A stretch of 64,000 bases of DNA from Apoda limacodes (taxonomy: Eukaryota > Arthropoda > Insecta > Lepidoptera > Limacodidae), in contig OX291549.1 in the NCBI GenBank assembly GCA_946406115.1, positions 23,769,901 to 23,833,900 on the forward strand, written 5' to 3'. The position numbers and the translations under genes were made by a program. Of this stretch, positions 12,701 to 27,700 are shown piece after piece. The notes beneath the pieces are model-generated. The model was not told the origin of the DNA, ran no database searches, and worked only from the letters and a program-made list of their open reading frames with translations. Every line of letters starts with the position of its first letter. Positions within the stretch are counted from its first letter, which is position 1.

Positions 12701-15700
12701 AGTAAGAATTTTGAATGAAGAAAAAAAACAGTAAAAGACCAAATTATTTTACAAGGCACGATAACATTTTTGAAAATTGACATTAATAATTTTTGCATGA
12801 GCAGGTATGGTCACTTCTCGGGGATCAACCGCAAGGTGCAGATGAAGTACCAGCCCCGCGGGCGACCTCGCGGCTCCAGCTCCGACGACGGTAACGCGCC
12901 TCCGCCCCACGGTCCGCCTCACGCATACGCCTCTCACCGATCTATACAACGCAGGAATACCCTAAACATGACAAAGGCAACTTTCTTTTTTTCTGTCATG
13001 CTTAAATAAGTCTTTTTAGTAGTAAAAAGAATATATACTTCTTTAGAAAATATTAAAATAAACTTTAAACCATTAATATAGGCTGCCAGAGTTTATAAGG
13101 AATCCTGCGTTGTATAGATTATGGGCTAAGAATGCTCTTATACAAGTATCTCATTTTTTATGACAGTTTATTTTGTAAGTATTTTTTGTAAGGCATGTAA
13201 TTTTTAGAGATATAGAAATACACAGTTATTGCTTCATTAGAATTTAGTGTCTTTAACATTAAATTAACGCACGGTAGTTACGCCCCGCAGGATAAACGTT
13301 TTGTAAGGACATCATCAAATTTATTATTAAAAAGTATTTCTTACGCGAGATTTATTAGTATGCTTGTTTGATAGATATCTAAGCAAAAATCTAAACTTCA
13401 TTTTAGACACAAACGGATGGCTTTGAATCAACTACCTACACTAGGGCACAAATTTATGGTCATAAATTCACTGTCCTTGCAAATATTTACCCTTGGGTGT
13501 TTAAATTCCAAAACAAAATTAAAACTTGATCTCTTGATTTGTAATATGTGATTTTATATGTCAGGCTTTGCATGTTCTGGCTAGTTTTAGTGTAAATTTT
13601 TAGTAAATTATCCTTTTCTTTTATGTAGTTTACTTTATTGTAAGTATGTATGCGGATGTATAGTGTTGTGTTGGAGAAACAAGCTATTTTTTAATTCATT
13701 TGTTTAATTTTTTAACAATAAACTACAATCTATTCCGTTGTTTAAAACATTTTTGCATTCGTCTTCCGTGATCCGACAGTGCGTCTGTCGTTTTTTTTTT
13801 CTACGCCGCTTTTCTAAAACTTCACTACGATTTTTAATATGTATTATAAATGCATTTTATTGCTGGTGGAACAGACAATAACATTTATTAACATAACTAT
13901 TTTTGTCCCAATAGAGTTCTCTTGGGAATAGATACATATTTCCATGGCAGGTAAAACCGCCGGGCACGTCTTCTAGTACTGTATTAAATATAGTATAGTA
14001 TTTTAAATTTATGGAATGATTTACAGTAGAGGATGTTGCTGATCCGTCCCTAGTCCTGATATTGAAGTGGGGTGGAGAGCTGACTCCAGCGGGACGCATT
14101 CAGGCGGAGGAACTTGGCCGTATGTTTCGGTGCATGTACCCGGGCGGACAAGGCCGTCATATTCCAGGTAAACTAAGCCAATTTTTATTAATGTTATTCT
14201 TGACTGCGGGTTTGCTCGCGTAGATAAATAAATAACTTTATTTTATAAATGGGTTAGTACTTATTTACATGTCTCGTGACACTTATAGCTGTTTTTTATG
14301 ATTTTACCTACATTTTTTTATATTTATATACTTTTTTACCTTTATAATCATCATACCCACAAATAGCCTTGTGTTGAGGCATAGGCATCGTTATATTTAA
14401 AACTATGTATATACAAGTAGGTATTGTATTGTATATACATGCAAAGCAAATATAAATATAGGCATAATTTTATATGTATAATATAATATAATTCAAGTGA
14501 TATATCATAACTTATCCAATTACAGTAATAACCAAAAACTTTCTGTTTAAAAGAAAATAGGCTCTGTGATTGTCTTATTAGAGGAAATGAATTCCACAGT
14601 TTTATGGAGTTAGCAGTGAACGAGTTATCATAAAATTAAGTGAAATGTGAAGGAATTTTAAGCAAAAGATTAGAAGAAGGTTGTAAGAGTTGAGTAGGAG
14701 AGCCATGGATTTGGAAACGTTCTTTCAAATACACGGACGTTGATGGAATAAACAGAACGGAGTAGTTCTGAAAGTATGTGTGCATTTCGGCGAAAGCGAA
14801 TTGGGAGCCGCTTGAGTTTCAATCGATATTATGAGACATATTCATATTTTTGCAAGCCAAATATAAATTGTATGGTTAAATTTTGGAGTCGCTCAAGTTT
14901 TTTAAGCTGCTCCTCAGTTATACATTACTTCCTGTTTATACATTATGTTTTGGATGATTGTTATTATTTATTTAAAAGGGTCCAATCAGCCACTCTCTTT
15001 TAGATTTGGTAAGGACCTTTTTATAGAAACCTTAGTAACTTGGATAATGTACTGCATTATGTTTATTAGTTTTGAGAAAATTTAAATTTAAAAAAAAAAA
15101 TGACTTCATGAAACTATTTTTTTGCTACCTAAATGGTTGGATGGTTCGTCAGGAACCTATTTCTTTTATTATTTGCTGTTATACTTTAGAGCTCACACCA
15201 TCGAGTCCACCTGTCGAAAGGTCTGGATTCAATTCTCGGTAGTAGACTTATGCCCTAACGTATGTCCATTTCTGGGTGCTTATGTTTAAACGTGGATGTT
15301 ACGAGCCATATCTCTGACCACTCCTTCTGGGATAGGGGTCGTGATTGCATATTATATATCATTAATTAATTATTAATCATAACCTGTTTAGGTGAAGGTG
15401 GCACACAAGGCCTTGGTCTCTTGCGGCTACATTCCACCTTTCGCCACGACTTGAAGATCTACGCATCAGATGAGGGTCGGGTGCAGATGACCGCGGCCGC
15501 CTTCGCCAAGGGTCTCCTTGCCCTAGAGGGAGAACTGACACCCATCCTGGTGCAAATGGTCAAGTCCGCCAACACCAACGGACTGCTTGATAATGACTGT
15601 GATTCTTCAAAAGTTCAAAATATGTAAGTTATTTTTTTGATTTTTTGTAGATCCAATTTAAACTTCGTCGCTTTTGTCTGGGTAGTACTCATGCTTCTAC

Positions 15701-18700
15701 TGAGAATTTTTATTGTCATCAGTTAAATACTGTTATAAAATAATACATGATTTTAATAACATATTACAACCCTTTTGAACTGCGTACTTTGCCAAAAGTG
15801 CAATTTAAACCATTTTTGTTTTGTTTTTAAATCTGCAAAGAATATGTTTAATTATATGTTTTTTTTCCTCAGTCGTTGTACGCATTAATACAGAGGCACA
15901 GACCTCTCCTTGAAAAAGGAGGCTTAGGCCATAGTCCGCTGTGCTGGCCTAGTGCCGAGCTAGTGGCCAGTCGACTGTCATAGTTTTCAAGCCGACCATA
16001 GGGCCGCTGACTTGTCTTTACAACTACTGTCATATGACCGCACAACCAAGACCGATAGTTCCTTCCAAGCTATGGAACAGTGTGCTATTAGACGGTCATC
16101 CATCAGGTTTCCGAAAGAAGAATGCGACTGGGGTCCGAGCTCCTCATTGCGAGAAAATGCTCATGTAATCTAAACTACAAGTAGTTATAAATGTTGCTAA
16201 ATCTCAGGGATCTCTAGTGAAATTAGGTGTACCACAAGGGTTATAAGAGTGTATTAGGGCCTTTCTTGTTTTAAGTATATATAAATGACTTAGCCTTTAT
16301 AGTGCAAAAGTTTACAGAGATAGTATTATTTGCCGATGACACTTTATAACTAGACATAAATAGTCACCTCACAAAAGTTTCAAACTGGTTTAGTGTAAAT
16401 AATCTTGTATTTTATGCAATTAAAACAAAATGCATTAAGTTTTCGCCACGTAATCCAAATTTATAGAAATCTGGTATTAAATAATAAAAACTAGAATTAG
16501 TTGATAAAACGGTACTTTTAGGTAAAACTATTGACTCAAAATTGCAGTGGGGTCCACAAATTACATTTCTAGCAAGTAAACTTAGTTCTGCTGCTTTTGC
16601 GGTGAGAAAAATCAGACAATTGACTGACATAGCCACACCGAGACTTGTTTACTTTGCTTATTTCCACAGTGTATTTTGCTATGGGGTTCTGCTGCTGATA
16701 TTGAAACCATATTTATAACACAAAAAAGGGCTGTACGAAGCATTTATAACCTAGGTAGCCGAGATTCTCTCAGGGATGTTTTTAAAGAAATAAGTATTCT
16801 AGCGGTACCGTGTCAATATATCTATGAAAATATAATGTTTGTCCGTAAAAATATATCCCAATTTTCGAGGAACAGTGATAAGCACAACCTACATACTAAA
16901 AATAAACATAATCTTGCTATGCCAAAGTTTAGGTTTACTCATACTAAAGCCAACGAATCATTTATGGGAAGCGGAATCAAATTTTATATTAAGATATCTG
17001 TAGAAATTCTTAACCCAGGTGACAAACAGTTTAAATTTTATATTAAAAATCTGCTGTGTAAGAAAGCATATAATGTAGATGAATATTTGAATTACAAAAT
17101 TGTATGGCCTAGTATCACAAAAAATTAATGTGAGATTTTCTATTCAAACTTAAATAATTTACGTTTCATAATTTAAAGGAGCGCACTGTAAATACCAAGC
17201 TTAGTAGTAATGCTATTACTTTGTTGTTAACCTTATAGTGGTTTTTGGCGAGCTATTGTGTGTGGTTTTGGATGTATGGGGGTGTGGGGTTTTGGATGTA
17301 TGGGGGTGTGGCGCACGAGTAAGTACGTGTATGTGTGTATATACATATTTGGATAGATATTGTGTACTTGATCGCTTGGTTCCTGCATCGCTGATTGGTA
17401 ACAGGTGTACATCCGGGAGTTTCTTGTCACTTTTTCTCCCATTAGGCTAGTTTCCGAAGTGATGGTAGTTTAAATGTTGCCAGGCTGTTGTGTGGGAGCT
17501 AGGCCACTTTCGGGTGTGCGATGTCTGTTCGAATGTGTGTTTGCATATATGTATTTATATGTGCGTGTCGCTGCCACTATCGGGCGGCCAAACGAGGATT
17601 GCATAAGATAGGACCTATCTAAGTTAATTTACGTATAGTTTTATTTTATGTATTTGTATATTTATAAGTATATATATTTATTAATATATGTGTGTTTGTA
17701 TATATGAATATGTGCATGTATGTGTATTTTATTATATATTTAATATGTATATGAATACCTATTTATTTATTTATGTTTGTTAAATGTAAATATGTATGTC
17801 TGTATATATGTATATGTAAGTCTGCTGTGTTGTGATATATGAATATATTTTTCTCGGGAGTTAATTTAAATCCCGTCACAGAATTATTGAAGACTTTTAA
17901 CGTATCACATAATGCCCCGCTTCTATGCAATCAAAAATAAACAATAGGCAATTGAAATGTTACTTGATTTTTTTTTTAAATCAAACTATTTATATTGTAA
18001 ATCTTGTTTATTGAGTATATTTATTAGTTGATTAACCATAATATTATGTTTCGTTTGATCGTTTGAATAAAAAAAAACCCATGAATGAAAAGATTTTGAA
18101 TTTTTTGAAAAACTTTATTTTACGATTTTAACCTTTTAAGTCAGACACATTAAACAGCTTGGCCCACTGTACTCCGTCTCCTTTGGCATATTTCAAACAA
18201 GCTAACGGTCCGCCTGATGGTAAGCTGTAACGGCAGCCTATGGACGCTTGCAACACCATGGGCATCACTCGTGCGTTGTCGGCCCTTTAAAAATATAATA
18301 ACTTATTTCTTGAAGAACGTGCCATACTGTAGCCTATAAAGAAAATCGTGACCATTTATGTTCTAAGGTGTGAGGGTGAATTCCCTGCCGATGGCAAGCG
18401 GTGATGTATGCGTAGGCATCATTTCGAACGATCCTTAAGAACACTGAGTAAGGGACTTAATGTTTTTGTTGTTGCATACTTAGGGCCAAGGCTCGTCTGC
18501 ACGAGGCGATGCAGGTAGACCGGGAGTTCACGGAGGAAGACCGCGCTCGGATCAACCCGTGCGAGTCGCTCAGCATCAGTGCTGCCATGGAGTTTGTAAA
18601 GAACCCAGCTCGCTGCTGCGCGCACGTACACGATCTAATACAACAACTCTCGCATATCGTGCTTGCCAAGAAAGACGACCCCAAGACTAAAGGTATAAAC

Positions 18701-21700
18701 ATTTATTTCATTGAAAATTCTGTAAACCTATTGGTTTTTTGTGCCAAAAAAGTGGCTAACAAGCATACACCCTGCGTGGCGTTTTTATGTATGTCTACGT
18801 TTGTATACCTATATAATTATTTTGAAGTCCCTGTAACACGTGCTTGGGGGTTCTTCAAAATCCAGAAAAATAATTAAGGTTACCCACATAGCTTAAAAGT
18901 CGTTCATCAGGTCAATGGTGAATACATGAAAGAAACATCGCGCCACTGATATCACAGAAGTACGAATGACCTGGAGTACGAACCTTTAAAGGTCAATTTA
19001 AAGTTGTTCTGATCAACCACTTCAAGTTACTTTAACTGAGTATTTTTTTACATCAAATGAATTTCAGACACCATATTGTACCACGGTGAGACCTGGGAGC
19101 TAATGGGAAGGCGATGGGGTAAAATAGAGAAAGACTTCTGCACAAAGAACAAGACGTACGACATATCGAAGATCCCGGACATATACGACTGCATTAAGTA
19201 CGACTTACAACACAATCAGCACACGCTGCAGTTTGACTTGGCTGAAGAATTGTATATTTATGCTAAATACTTGGCAGATATTGTTATACCTCAGGTGAGT
19301 GTATTCTAGACTAAATTTTGTCGTAATTTTTTGAAGTCGGATATGTATTGAACCTAAGTTTCAGTATTTCATATTTCCTCTTCATTCTTATGCAATATAT
19401 CTTCGGCACAGTTTGTTTTTAACCAAACACGGCTTTACTAAACACATCTCCGTAGAGGTGGTCAGAGAAAAAGACCACATTTCACTGATGGTATTTCATC
19501 CCACAAACGTGATAGTTAGTGAGCCTATTTCTGTACTGGGCGCAAATGGAGTCGAGACAACATTACAATTAACAAATTGTAATAATTATAATAATATTGT
19601 ACCAGAATTTGAAGTAGAGACCTACGGCAGCCTAAGTTGCTACAATTTTGAACACAACAAAAGGAAATCAGCCAAATCGGTCGAGCCGTTCTTAAATGAC
19701 GCTCTGTCATATACGTGGAAATTGATTTGTTTTATATAGATATGGTTTCGTAGGAATATGGATTGACAATGCAAGAGAAGCTGACTATAGGACAAGGCAT
19801 CTGTACACCACTACTGAAGAAGATAAGAGCAGATTTGCAGAGAAATATAGAAGAAACAGGGGAAGAGACTGTCAATAGACTTAATCCAAGGTGAGTAGTT
19901 GACTATACTTCTCCTTTTTGACTAAATATACAATGTACCAATGTAGTGTTATAGCGCTAAATTTCATGGTCATCCTTTGAACAAATCATGACTATGAAGT
20001 GCCAGTTACCCATTCTTGAATCGTTTTTTTTTAATGTATGTATCTGTATTTTTTTTTATAGGTGTAGTATGTAGTAATGTAACGGAAATTATTTGCATTG
20101 AAGACTAAATATTACGGAAACTTTTTTGGGTAGGGTAGGGTTTCTCAAGGTGGGGTACGCGTAGCACTTGGGGTACACCAGTCAATCGTAGGGGTACGCC
20201 ACTAAATTTAAGTAATGGCGACGGGTTATCTGATTCGCACGTGTAGCAGGCATGACGGATGACGGCGCACGCGCGACTAATTGCAAATGGATGGCCAATT
20301 AAGATAGAAATTAAGTAAAATTGCTACAAAAATCGATTCCATTGCGAAAAAAAAAACAAGACAAGGGCACTAAATAATTAATAACAATAACTTATTTGTA
20401 TCGCCCTTTTTTTTTTTAATTAAATACATTATTTTTCCTATCTTTGGTCAGCTTTTCGTTCCTTTATTATCATAGTGTAATAGTTTGAGAAACCCTGTAG
20501 TAGGGTTATCCCTCGTGACAGTTGCCTATATATATTAACTACTATTTAGATACAGCCACGGCGTTTCGAGTCCCGGGCGGCACGTGCGCACGCGGCTCTA
20601 CTTCACGAGCGAGAGTCACGTGCACTCTCTACTCACCGTGCTCAGATACGGCGGACTACTTGACGTACGTAATTGTTTAGTCAAAGATCCATTGCTCGTC
20701 TTTTTGTATTTCATTTCATTGCACAGTTGTAGCTCTGCTTTGTATAAATATGTAGTTAGAATCATCCAATATTACCGACAGCCACGCTAAACACGGATGC
20801 TTGTATCGATAACATTAACAATAAACATGTGTGACCCTCGCAGCTACAGAAGGTCCACTCATAACGAACTTAATTTCAAAGGGGTTTAGCGCGCGCGTTT
20901 ATGTCACGGCTTTCCCGTAATAAAAACTTATATTGTAGTTATAAATACAAGACTTGGTTTCTGATATTCCTTTTAGGGTTCCGTACCCAAGGGGTAATTA
21001 GCGGAACCCTATTACTAAGACTTCGCTGTCCGTCCGTCCGTCTGTCACCAGGCTGTATCTCATGAACCGTGATAACTGTATGATAACTATCACTAACTGC
21101 ACTAACTAGACAGTTGAATTTTTCACAGAAGATGTATTTCTGTTGCCGCTATAACAACAAACACTAAATAACAAAAAAAAATATATTTAAGGGGGCTTCC
21201 ATACACTAAACGTGATTGTTTTGCTCGATTATGCTCGATATTGATAACGGCAACAAGTCGACTCTTTAAATATACACAGAATATTTAGTTATATATTCAC
21301 TTTAAAACAAAAAATTAAAATAAAAAACAAATATTTAAGGAGGGCTCCCATACAACAAACACGATTTTTTTTTATTAATTATGGTACGGAACCCTTCGTG
21401 CGCGAGTCCGACTCGCACTTGGACGATTTGTTATTTTAAATTCACGTAATATTTAAAACTAGCTGCCCCGGCAGACGTGGCAGGCGGTGTATCAAATTGA
21501 AACATTATTTTAAGTTATACCTCCAGCAATACAACTGAAAATCGCATATAATTCGTGCAGTAGTTTTTGTGTGGTGCATGTACAAACATACAGACAGACA
21601 GACAAACAACAATTCTAAAGATGGTCTTGGCTTCTATCGTTCTTATATATTCCCCTCAGAGGTTTTTTAAAATACCTTTGTACAGACATCGGCCTGTTAC

Positions 21701-24700
21701 ATTTTTATTATATGTGAGGTAAAATAATTATTAGGTCGGGAAAAAAGTTTCTTCGCATTTTATATGAAAACTTAGAGAGCTTAAGAGCGAAGTGCATCTT
21801 TGACATCAAAATTTCCGGATTGAAAACGCTAAAACCAACTTTGTGCTTCTCTTACTGACACTGCATTAGGTACATAAACGTCACAAATTTTTTTCACGGC
21901 TTGCGTTGTATTTTTTCCTTTTTTGTAATAAAATTTTAAAATGTATTGAATTTCTTAACTAGATTCACACATTTTGACGGAAAGGAAAAAAAATCAGATA
22001 CCAATAGTGCAGACAAAGAATTTTTTTTACAAGTTTATACATATTATATGCGAAAAAACTTTTTTAATACAGTTGCTCAAAAATTGTATTGCAGGGGCGT
22101 ATAGCGTTCGGGATGTGGGCTATTACATACTCGAACTTTTTCTTCACCTTTTCCGAACTCGTGCGTTCTCTTTCCCAACTGTCAAAATAATGTCTATTAA
22201 AAAGAAAAAACCAACCACGAAGTTTTTACTTAACAAAAATAATAGAAGTTTTTATGATTCATGCCAATATTTCTAAAAAGAAGCTACTAATTTGTTTCAA
22301 TATTAGATTTAATGATTTGATTCAATGAGTTAGGTTAGGTTTAATTTCATTTCATCTCATTTAATTTCATTTTCATTTCATATCAATAAAAAAATTCTAC
22401 TGAAGACTTGGCTGTATGAGCATAGTTCCCTTTGCCTACCCATAATGGGTGAAGAAAACAAAAAAAAAATCTCTGCTCATATTCTTTTACGGTTGGCGCC
22501 ATTTTCCAAAAATTTTCTTTATTAAGTTGCTTCATTTTTTTGCAACTGTATTAAAAATAGTTGTTCAGTACACGTGCGGAACCGTCATTGCAACTTGTTC
22601 CGAATGTCAACCATCACCTTCGGCTGCGCCTCGGCTCGGGTAGACACATTTGCAATGACACGCTTTCCGCACTCGTAATGAAATATACTATTTCCGCGAC
22701 CTATTATAATAGGTACAATTAATTTAACAGGTGTTAAAAGACGAACAATGGCGACGTGCTATGGAATATGTGTCCATGGTGTCAGAACTGAACTACATGT
22801 CACAAATAGTGGTGATGCTTTATGAAGATCCTACCAAAGATCCCTGCTCTGAGGAAAGGTATACCATTATTGAGCATCGTTTAGAAAGAGACAAAGCTAA
22901 CCTGTGATTCTTTTCTTTTTATATCAACGTCCGCCATTTTGTTTGTTTATGTTTGATAAAACAAGTTAGAAAGAGACAAGGACCTCAGTTTCGTTTCGTC
23001 TCCGTCACACTTTTGCAACCATTTTTTTAAACATCTAGCTAGGAAATGTGCTATGCAGTTCTCTATGTCAATGTGTTATACATTTAATCTAACTATCTTT
23101 AGATTCCACGTAGAATTGCACTTTAGTCCGGGGGTAAACTGTTGCGTGCAGAAGAACCTCCCGCCCGGGCCAGGGTTCCGTCCGCACAGTCGCAATCACT
23201 CCACTGCCAACAACTCAGTAAGTGTCTTGTCTAAGGACTCAATAGAATATTCTGAGCACTGTTTAATTTGTCTTTGAGACTTATCCTTGCGTTATCTCAG
23301 CGACACATTTGGAATACTATTATTATTACTATAAAGAACGCTCGCTAAAGGTAGTGTTTTTATGTTCAAAATACACTATGATGAAAGCTGCATCAAAAGA
23401 GATCTAGTAGATTTCTAGTTATAAAAAAATGCAGATATACAGTTTTTTGTGATGTGTTGTATGTACATAACGGGCTTGCAAGTGCTGTGACGCATTGTTC
23501 GTATTCCGATTCCTTCCAAATCAACACCAAATGTTGCATTCTCTTGAATAATTAGATAAAACATTGTAGAAAATTAAAAGATTCGAGAGGTGCGGTAGGA
23601 TACTGGTTTGAAACAATGTTCTTTTCGCTATATATAATGTAGGTACTATATAGCTCAGTAATAAACTCGCAGGACAGTTTAGGTAAAAAAAAAAATAGTT
23701 AAAAAGGGTTTTGGAATTCCTATAAATCTAAAAGCTCTGCGCTAATTATATTCAGTCTTGACGTTTTTCGAGCACAAAAGCCCCAGGACCCGATCTTCTT
23801 TTTGAAGTCGGTTGTTGTTGTGATATGAAACTCTCAGTGCGCTAATCCGAATCACAGTTATCGTTTTATCCTCATACCAAATGGGGATGGGGAAAGGTGA
23901 GACAGGAAGGATATGGGAGGTTGTGTTTGTACATAATTTATAGCAATTTTTTAAGGTACACTTAGTATATTATATATTATGGATTTGTATATTATATGTC
24001 ATGTAGGATTTATAAAATGGACTTCCTGCAACTTTTCCCGTTTTGTATAAAGTTAGTTTGTAGTAATTTTTTTTTATATTGTTAAATAGATAATGCTTAT
24101 CAGAATATCTATTTAGAAGTGTTTTTTTTTATCTTTTATTATTATAGCAAAGTTCAACAGAAGAGGTGAAATGCATTGAAGAAGAGAGCGAAGATGACCA
24201 GATGGCCAGCCAGGAAACCTTGCAACCTGTGAGTAATTGCTTAAAATGTCCAGCTTTAGGCAAATTGTGACCAGACATCGAGAAACATCAATATGACTCC
24301 TATTTAAAATTAGTAAACAATTGCAACGTATTTGAAAAAATACAGAGTTACACGAACGCGCAAGTAAAGTAACGAGCGTGTAAGCTTATTAGAGAGGAAA
24401 GCATTGAGGGAAGAGAACGAGAAAGGAAAGATTTGAGCATAGAGAAATAAAATTGTTGAGTATTGATAGTGGAAAGTGGTGGTGTAACCAAATTTCGCAG
24501 GAATTTAATTTTATCTAATATTTAATATTTTAACTACTAAAATTCCCAAATGAGAGTGTATATCATTTATATGTATTATAATAAATGTTGCCACTCGAGT
24601 ATATTTAGTAAAGTTTACTTCAAATATTAAATATTACCTAACATTAAATTGAAATCTTGTTGAATCTTGCCACGCTGATAAGAGCGAGGGAAGCGGTTAG

Positions 24701-27700
24701 TATAGAAAAACCAAAGCGATTAGGGTAAATAAATGAAATAATCAAGTAAAGAGATAAAGCGTTGAGTATAGAGAGAGACAGAGGAAAGTGTTGAATATAG
24801 ATATTAGCGACAAGTCAGAGAGCTGACGAGTCACGAAGTTTGCCGCTTGTCCCTTTTTATCCCCATATAGTCGCGCTAGTTTCTCATCAAAATATGAAAG
24901 AAATTGTGATTTGACAAACATTACACACACTTTCCTTCTCTTCTCCACAAAGAAATCTAATCACCAATTAGAAAAAACAAAACTTTGTAATAATAATAAT
25001 GTTTGATTTTTTTTCTATTTTCACAGAATGCTGACGAATTAGACAATGCGTTTTCCTCCCGGAGGATGTCAAAGTCTAAACTAAGACCTTCGGATCCCAT
25101 ACCAATCTGGTTAGTATATACTATTTAGAATTTATTTGATTAGTTTATGACACATAATAATGTACAACTTAGAGCCTGTTTTTTAACGCTCAGTGCTCGC
25201 CAATTTGGCGAAGCAGTGACAGCAGGACAGAAAATTGGTTTTCGTACTCAACAGTAAGGGACAGCGCAAAACGCAACGCTGCAATAGCTAAAAAGTCATA
25301 CGCATAGTATAAATATTTTGACTAAGTCCTTTTTTTATTGTTTTAACCTTATAACTATGCCAGCTGACCCACCAAACGTTGTTTCGCTAAAGTGGGACAG
25401 CGCCACGTAACGTATCAAATTGTGATTCTTAACCATCCAGTGACGCACTCAAATACAAACAAAAGAAACATTGAAATCGGTCCAGCCTTTTAGAAAAAGT
25501 ATTATGACATCTACTTATGACGCGTTATAGACCTTATCATTATGTGAACTGTGGCGGAAACAAATTCCTAGCATAAAATTATCCTGCCGGAGTATTGTAA
25601 TCATATTTTATTTTATTTAGTATTGTCTGTTATACTGTGTTTTCCACAATATTATTATTATTTAGACAGACCAGAAAAAATGTTTCAGATTTCGTTTCAA
25701 TTTTAAAAGAGAGCGAGGAGATACATAAATTTTTAAATCGATTAAAAAACAACTGAATGAAACGACTAATAAAACATATTATAGAGCAACAAACTTTTCT
25801 GACCCAGCGCGCGGTCAAAAATCATATATTCGCATCAAAAATCAGTACAGTCGCAATATTGAAATGGTGTGAACGTACAACGACACTAGCGATCAAACAC
25901 CCAAGGCACAGATTATATAATACTATACTAGTACAGATGCCTCATCGACTACAATGAAATGGGATTGCGTAACTCGGGCTATTTTGTTTAGCCGCTAGAT
26001 GTCGTAAGTAGCAGCGGGTCGAAAATATTAGCTAACGACATCTAGCGTTTCTCGTTGAATACTTACTGTTATACTTATAACTGGTTCTTTGAAGTCAATA
26101 GATGGCGGTAACTATGTCTTATACCTACCTACATATCGAGCCATACGACAAAACATCACGCATCGCGATACCACATATTTTTATCATAAAGTAGAAAGAC
26201 GAGGAAGTTTATTGCGAAAAAGTCTCGAGTACTCAGATCTTGCCTTTTTCTGGGGAATGTAAATGTAAATGGAAGTACATCTTACCTCTCAAGATTTAGT
26301 AAAAAGCTGTTAAGAGGGAGTTGCAATCCCATAAATTTGCCCCCCGCAATAAGCTCTGAGATTTCAGTCAATTAATTATTATCTAGGTAATGTTAGTAGT
26401 TAGTAGTAAATAAGATTTTTTCAACTAGTTATTCAAATTTAAAATGATAATGTCAATGAAGATATGTCATGAAAATAAATACCTACCTATTATTTTGCAA
26501 TATTTTTTATAACCAATCGGCAACGATCCGAAATGTAGGTGTCTATGCAAGTTAAAAAAATTACTAGGTAGGTACCTAATAAATATGTAAAAGTAGGTAG
26601 GTACATAATAAAATTATAATCGAAAGCTAAAACGCTACAGTTAGGAGCAGTAAATTTTTTTCGTTATATTTTTTTACAACAGGTACGAATTAGGGTGGTC
26701 AAAGGTGTTTAAAAGTTTCTACTGAATTCCTTCGTTTGCGTCAGGTAATTTACAGGAAATTTGGTATTGAGGTTTAAGATTAAAAATATGTAATGATGGA
26801 AGCTTTTTACAAGTACAAAATAAGGGGGCCAAAAGGTGGGTTTAATTAGTTTTAAGTGTAGGTATATGAAAATCGCAAATTAAATAAAAAAAAAATATTT
26901 TAGGGGCATAAAAACATTTTATAACATTTTTTTGAGCTGGTTTATAATTTAAAATAGTTTATTAATGAAAGGATTCTCACCAAACGCAGGGATGTAAAAA
27001 ACCTAAAGGTTAAATTATTATTAAATGACAGATGTTTTGTGATTAAATGCTTTTTTGAAAATCCTATGTTTTTGTGTTAGTAGCTAGCGTTTAGTGGGTG
27101 CTGACATTAAAATTTAAAAATGAATTCGTATTATCATAAATATCTATCTATATATAATACCTTTAAACGAGCAATTCTGGTATATATGTATATATATATA
27201 ATCTGAATCTCGGAAACAGCTCCAACGACTTTCATGAAATTAAGTATGTAGCTAGTTTCGAGCGCTATAAATTGATATAGCTAGGTTTCATTTTTAGAAA
27301 ACGTCGTTTTATCCGTGTTTTCAGGCAATGATAAACTGAAGAATATGACACCTCCTGATATCTATTGGCGGGTAGTAATATTATTATTTTTACCGACATA
27401 GCAACACCAAAGCTACTTCACAATACCTGGCGTTGTTAAAAAAAAAACGAGCAAAGCTCGGTCTTCCAGGTACTATGTAATAATACGTACAAAAGAGTCG
27501 TACGAAGGAGACCGAAAGGTGGTTGAATGTTTAGGTATCTAAAATTCTTGAGATATTTTTTACTAGCTTTTGCCCGTGACTCCGTAAACATACATAAAAA
27601 AAGATTTGGAGGAATAAGGAATTTCCTCCTTTTTTGAAGTCGATCAATAACTTGTCACTTAAATAGACGACAATATATTTCCTAAACAACTCATGATATC

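Noticed and set aside
16676..17128. 150-residue frame as a possible host gene
   Set aside because: Continuous with LINE RT motifs upstream. It reads as the C-terminus of a dead retrotransposon.
17233..17450. Overlapping short frames near 17.3 kb
   Set aside because: Arise from a 23-bp tandem duplication and GT-rich low complexity.
19413..19739. 108-residue open frame in intron 14
   Set aside because: No family motifs. It lies between exons 14 and 15, which join in phase without it, and its composition is intron-like.
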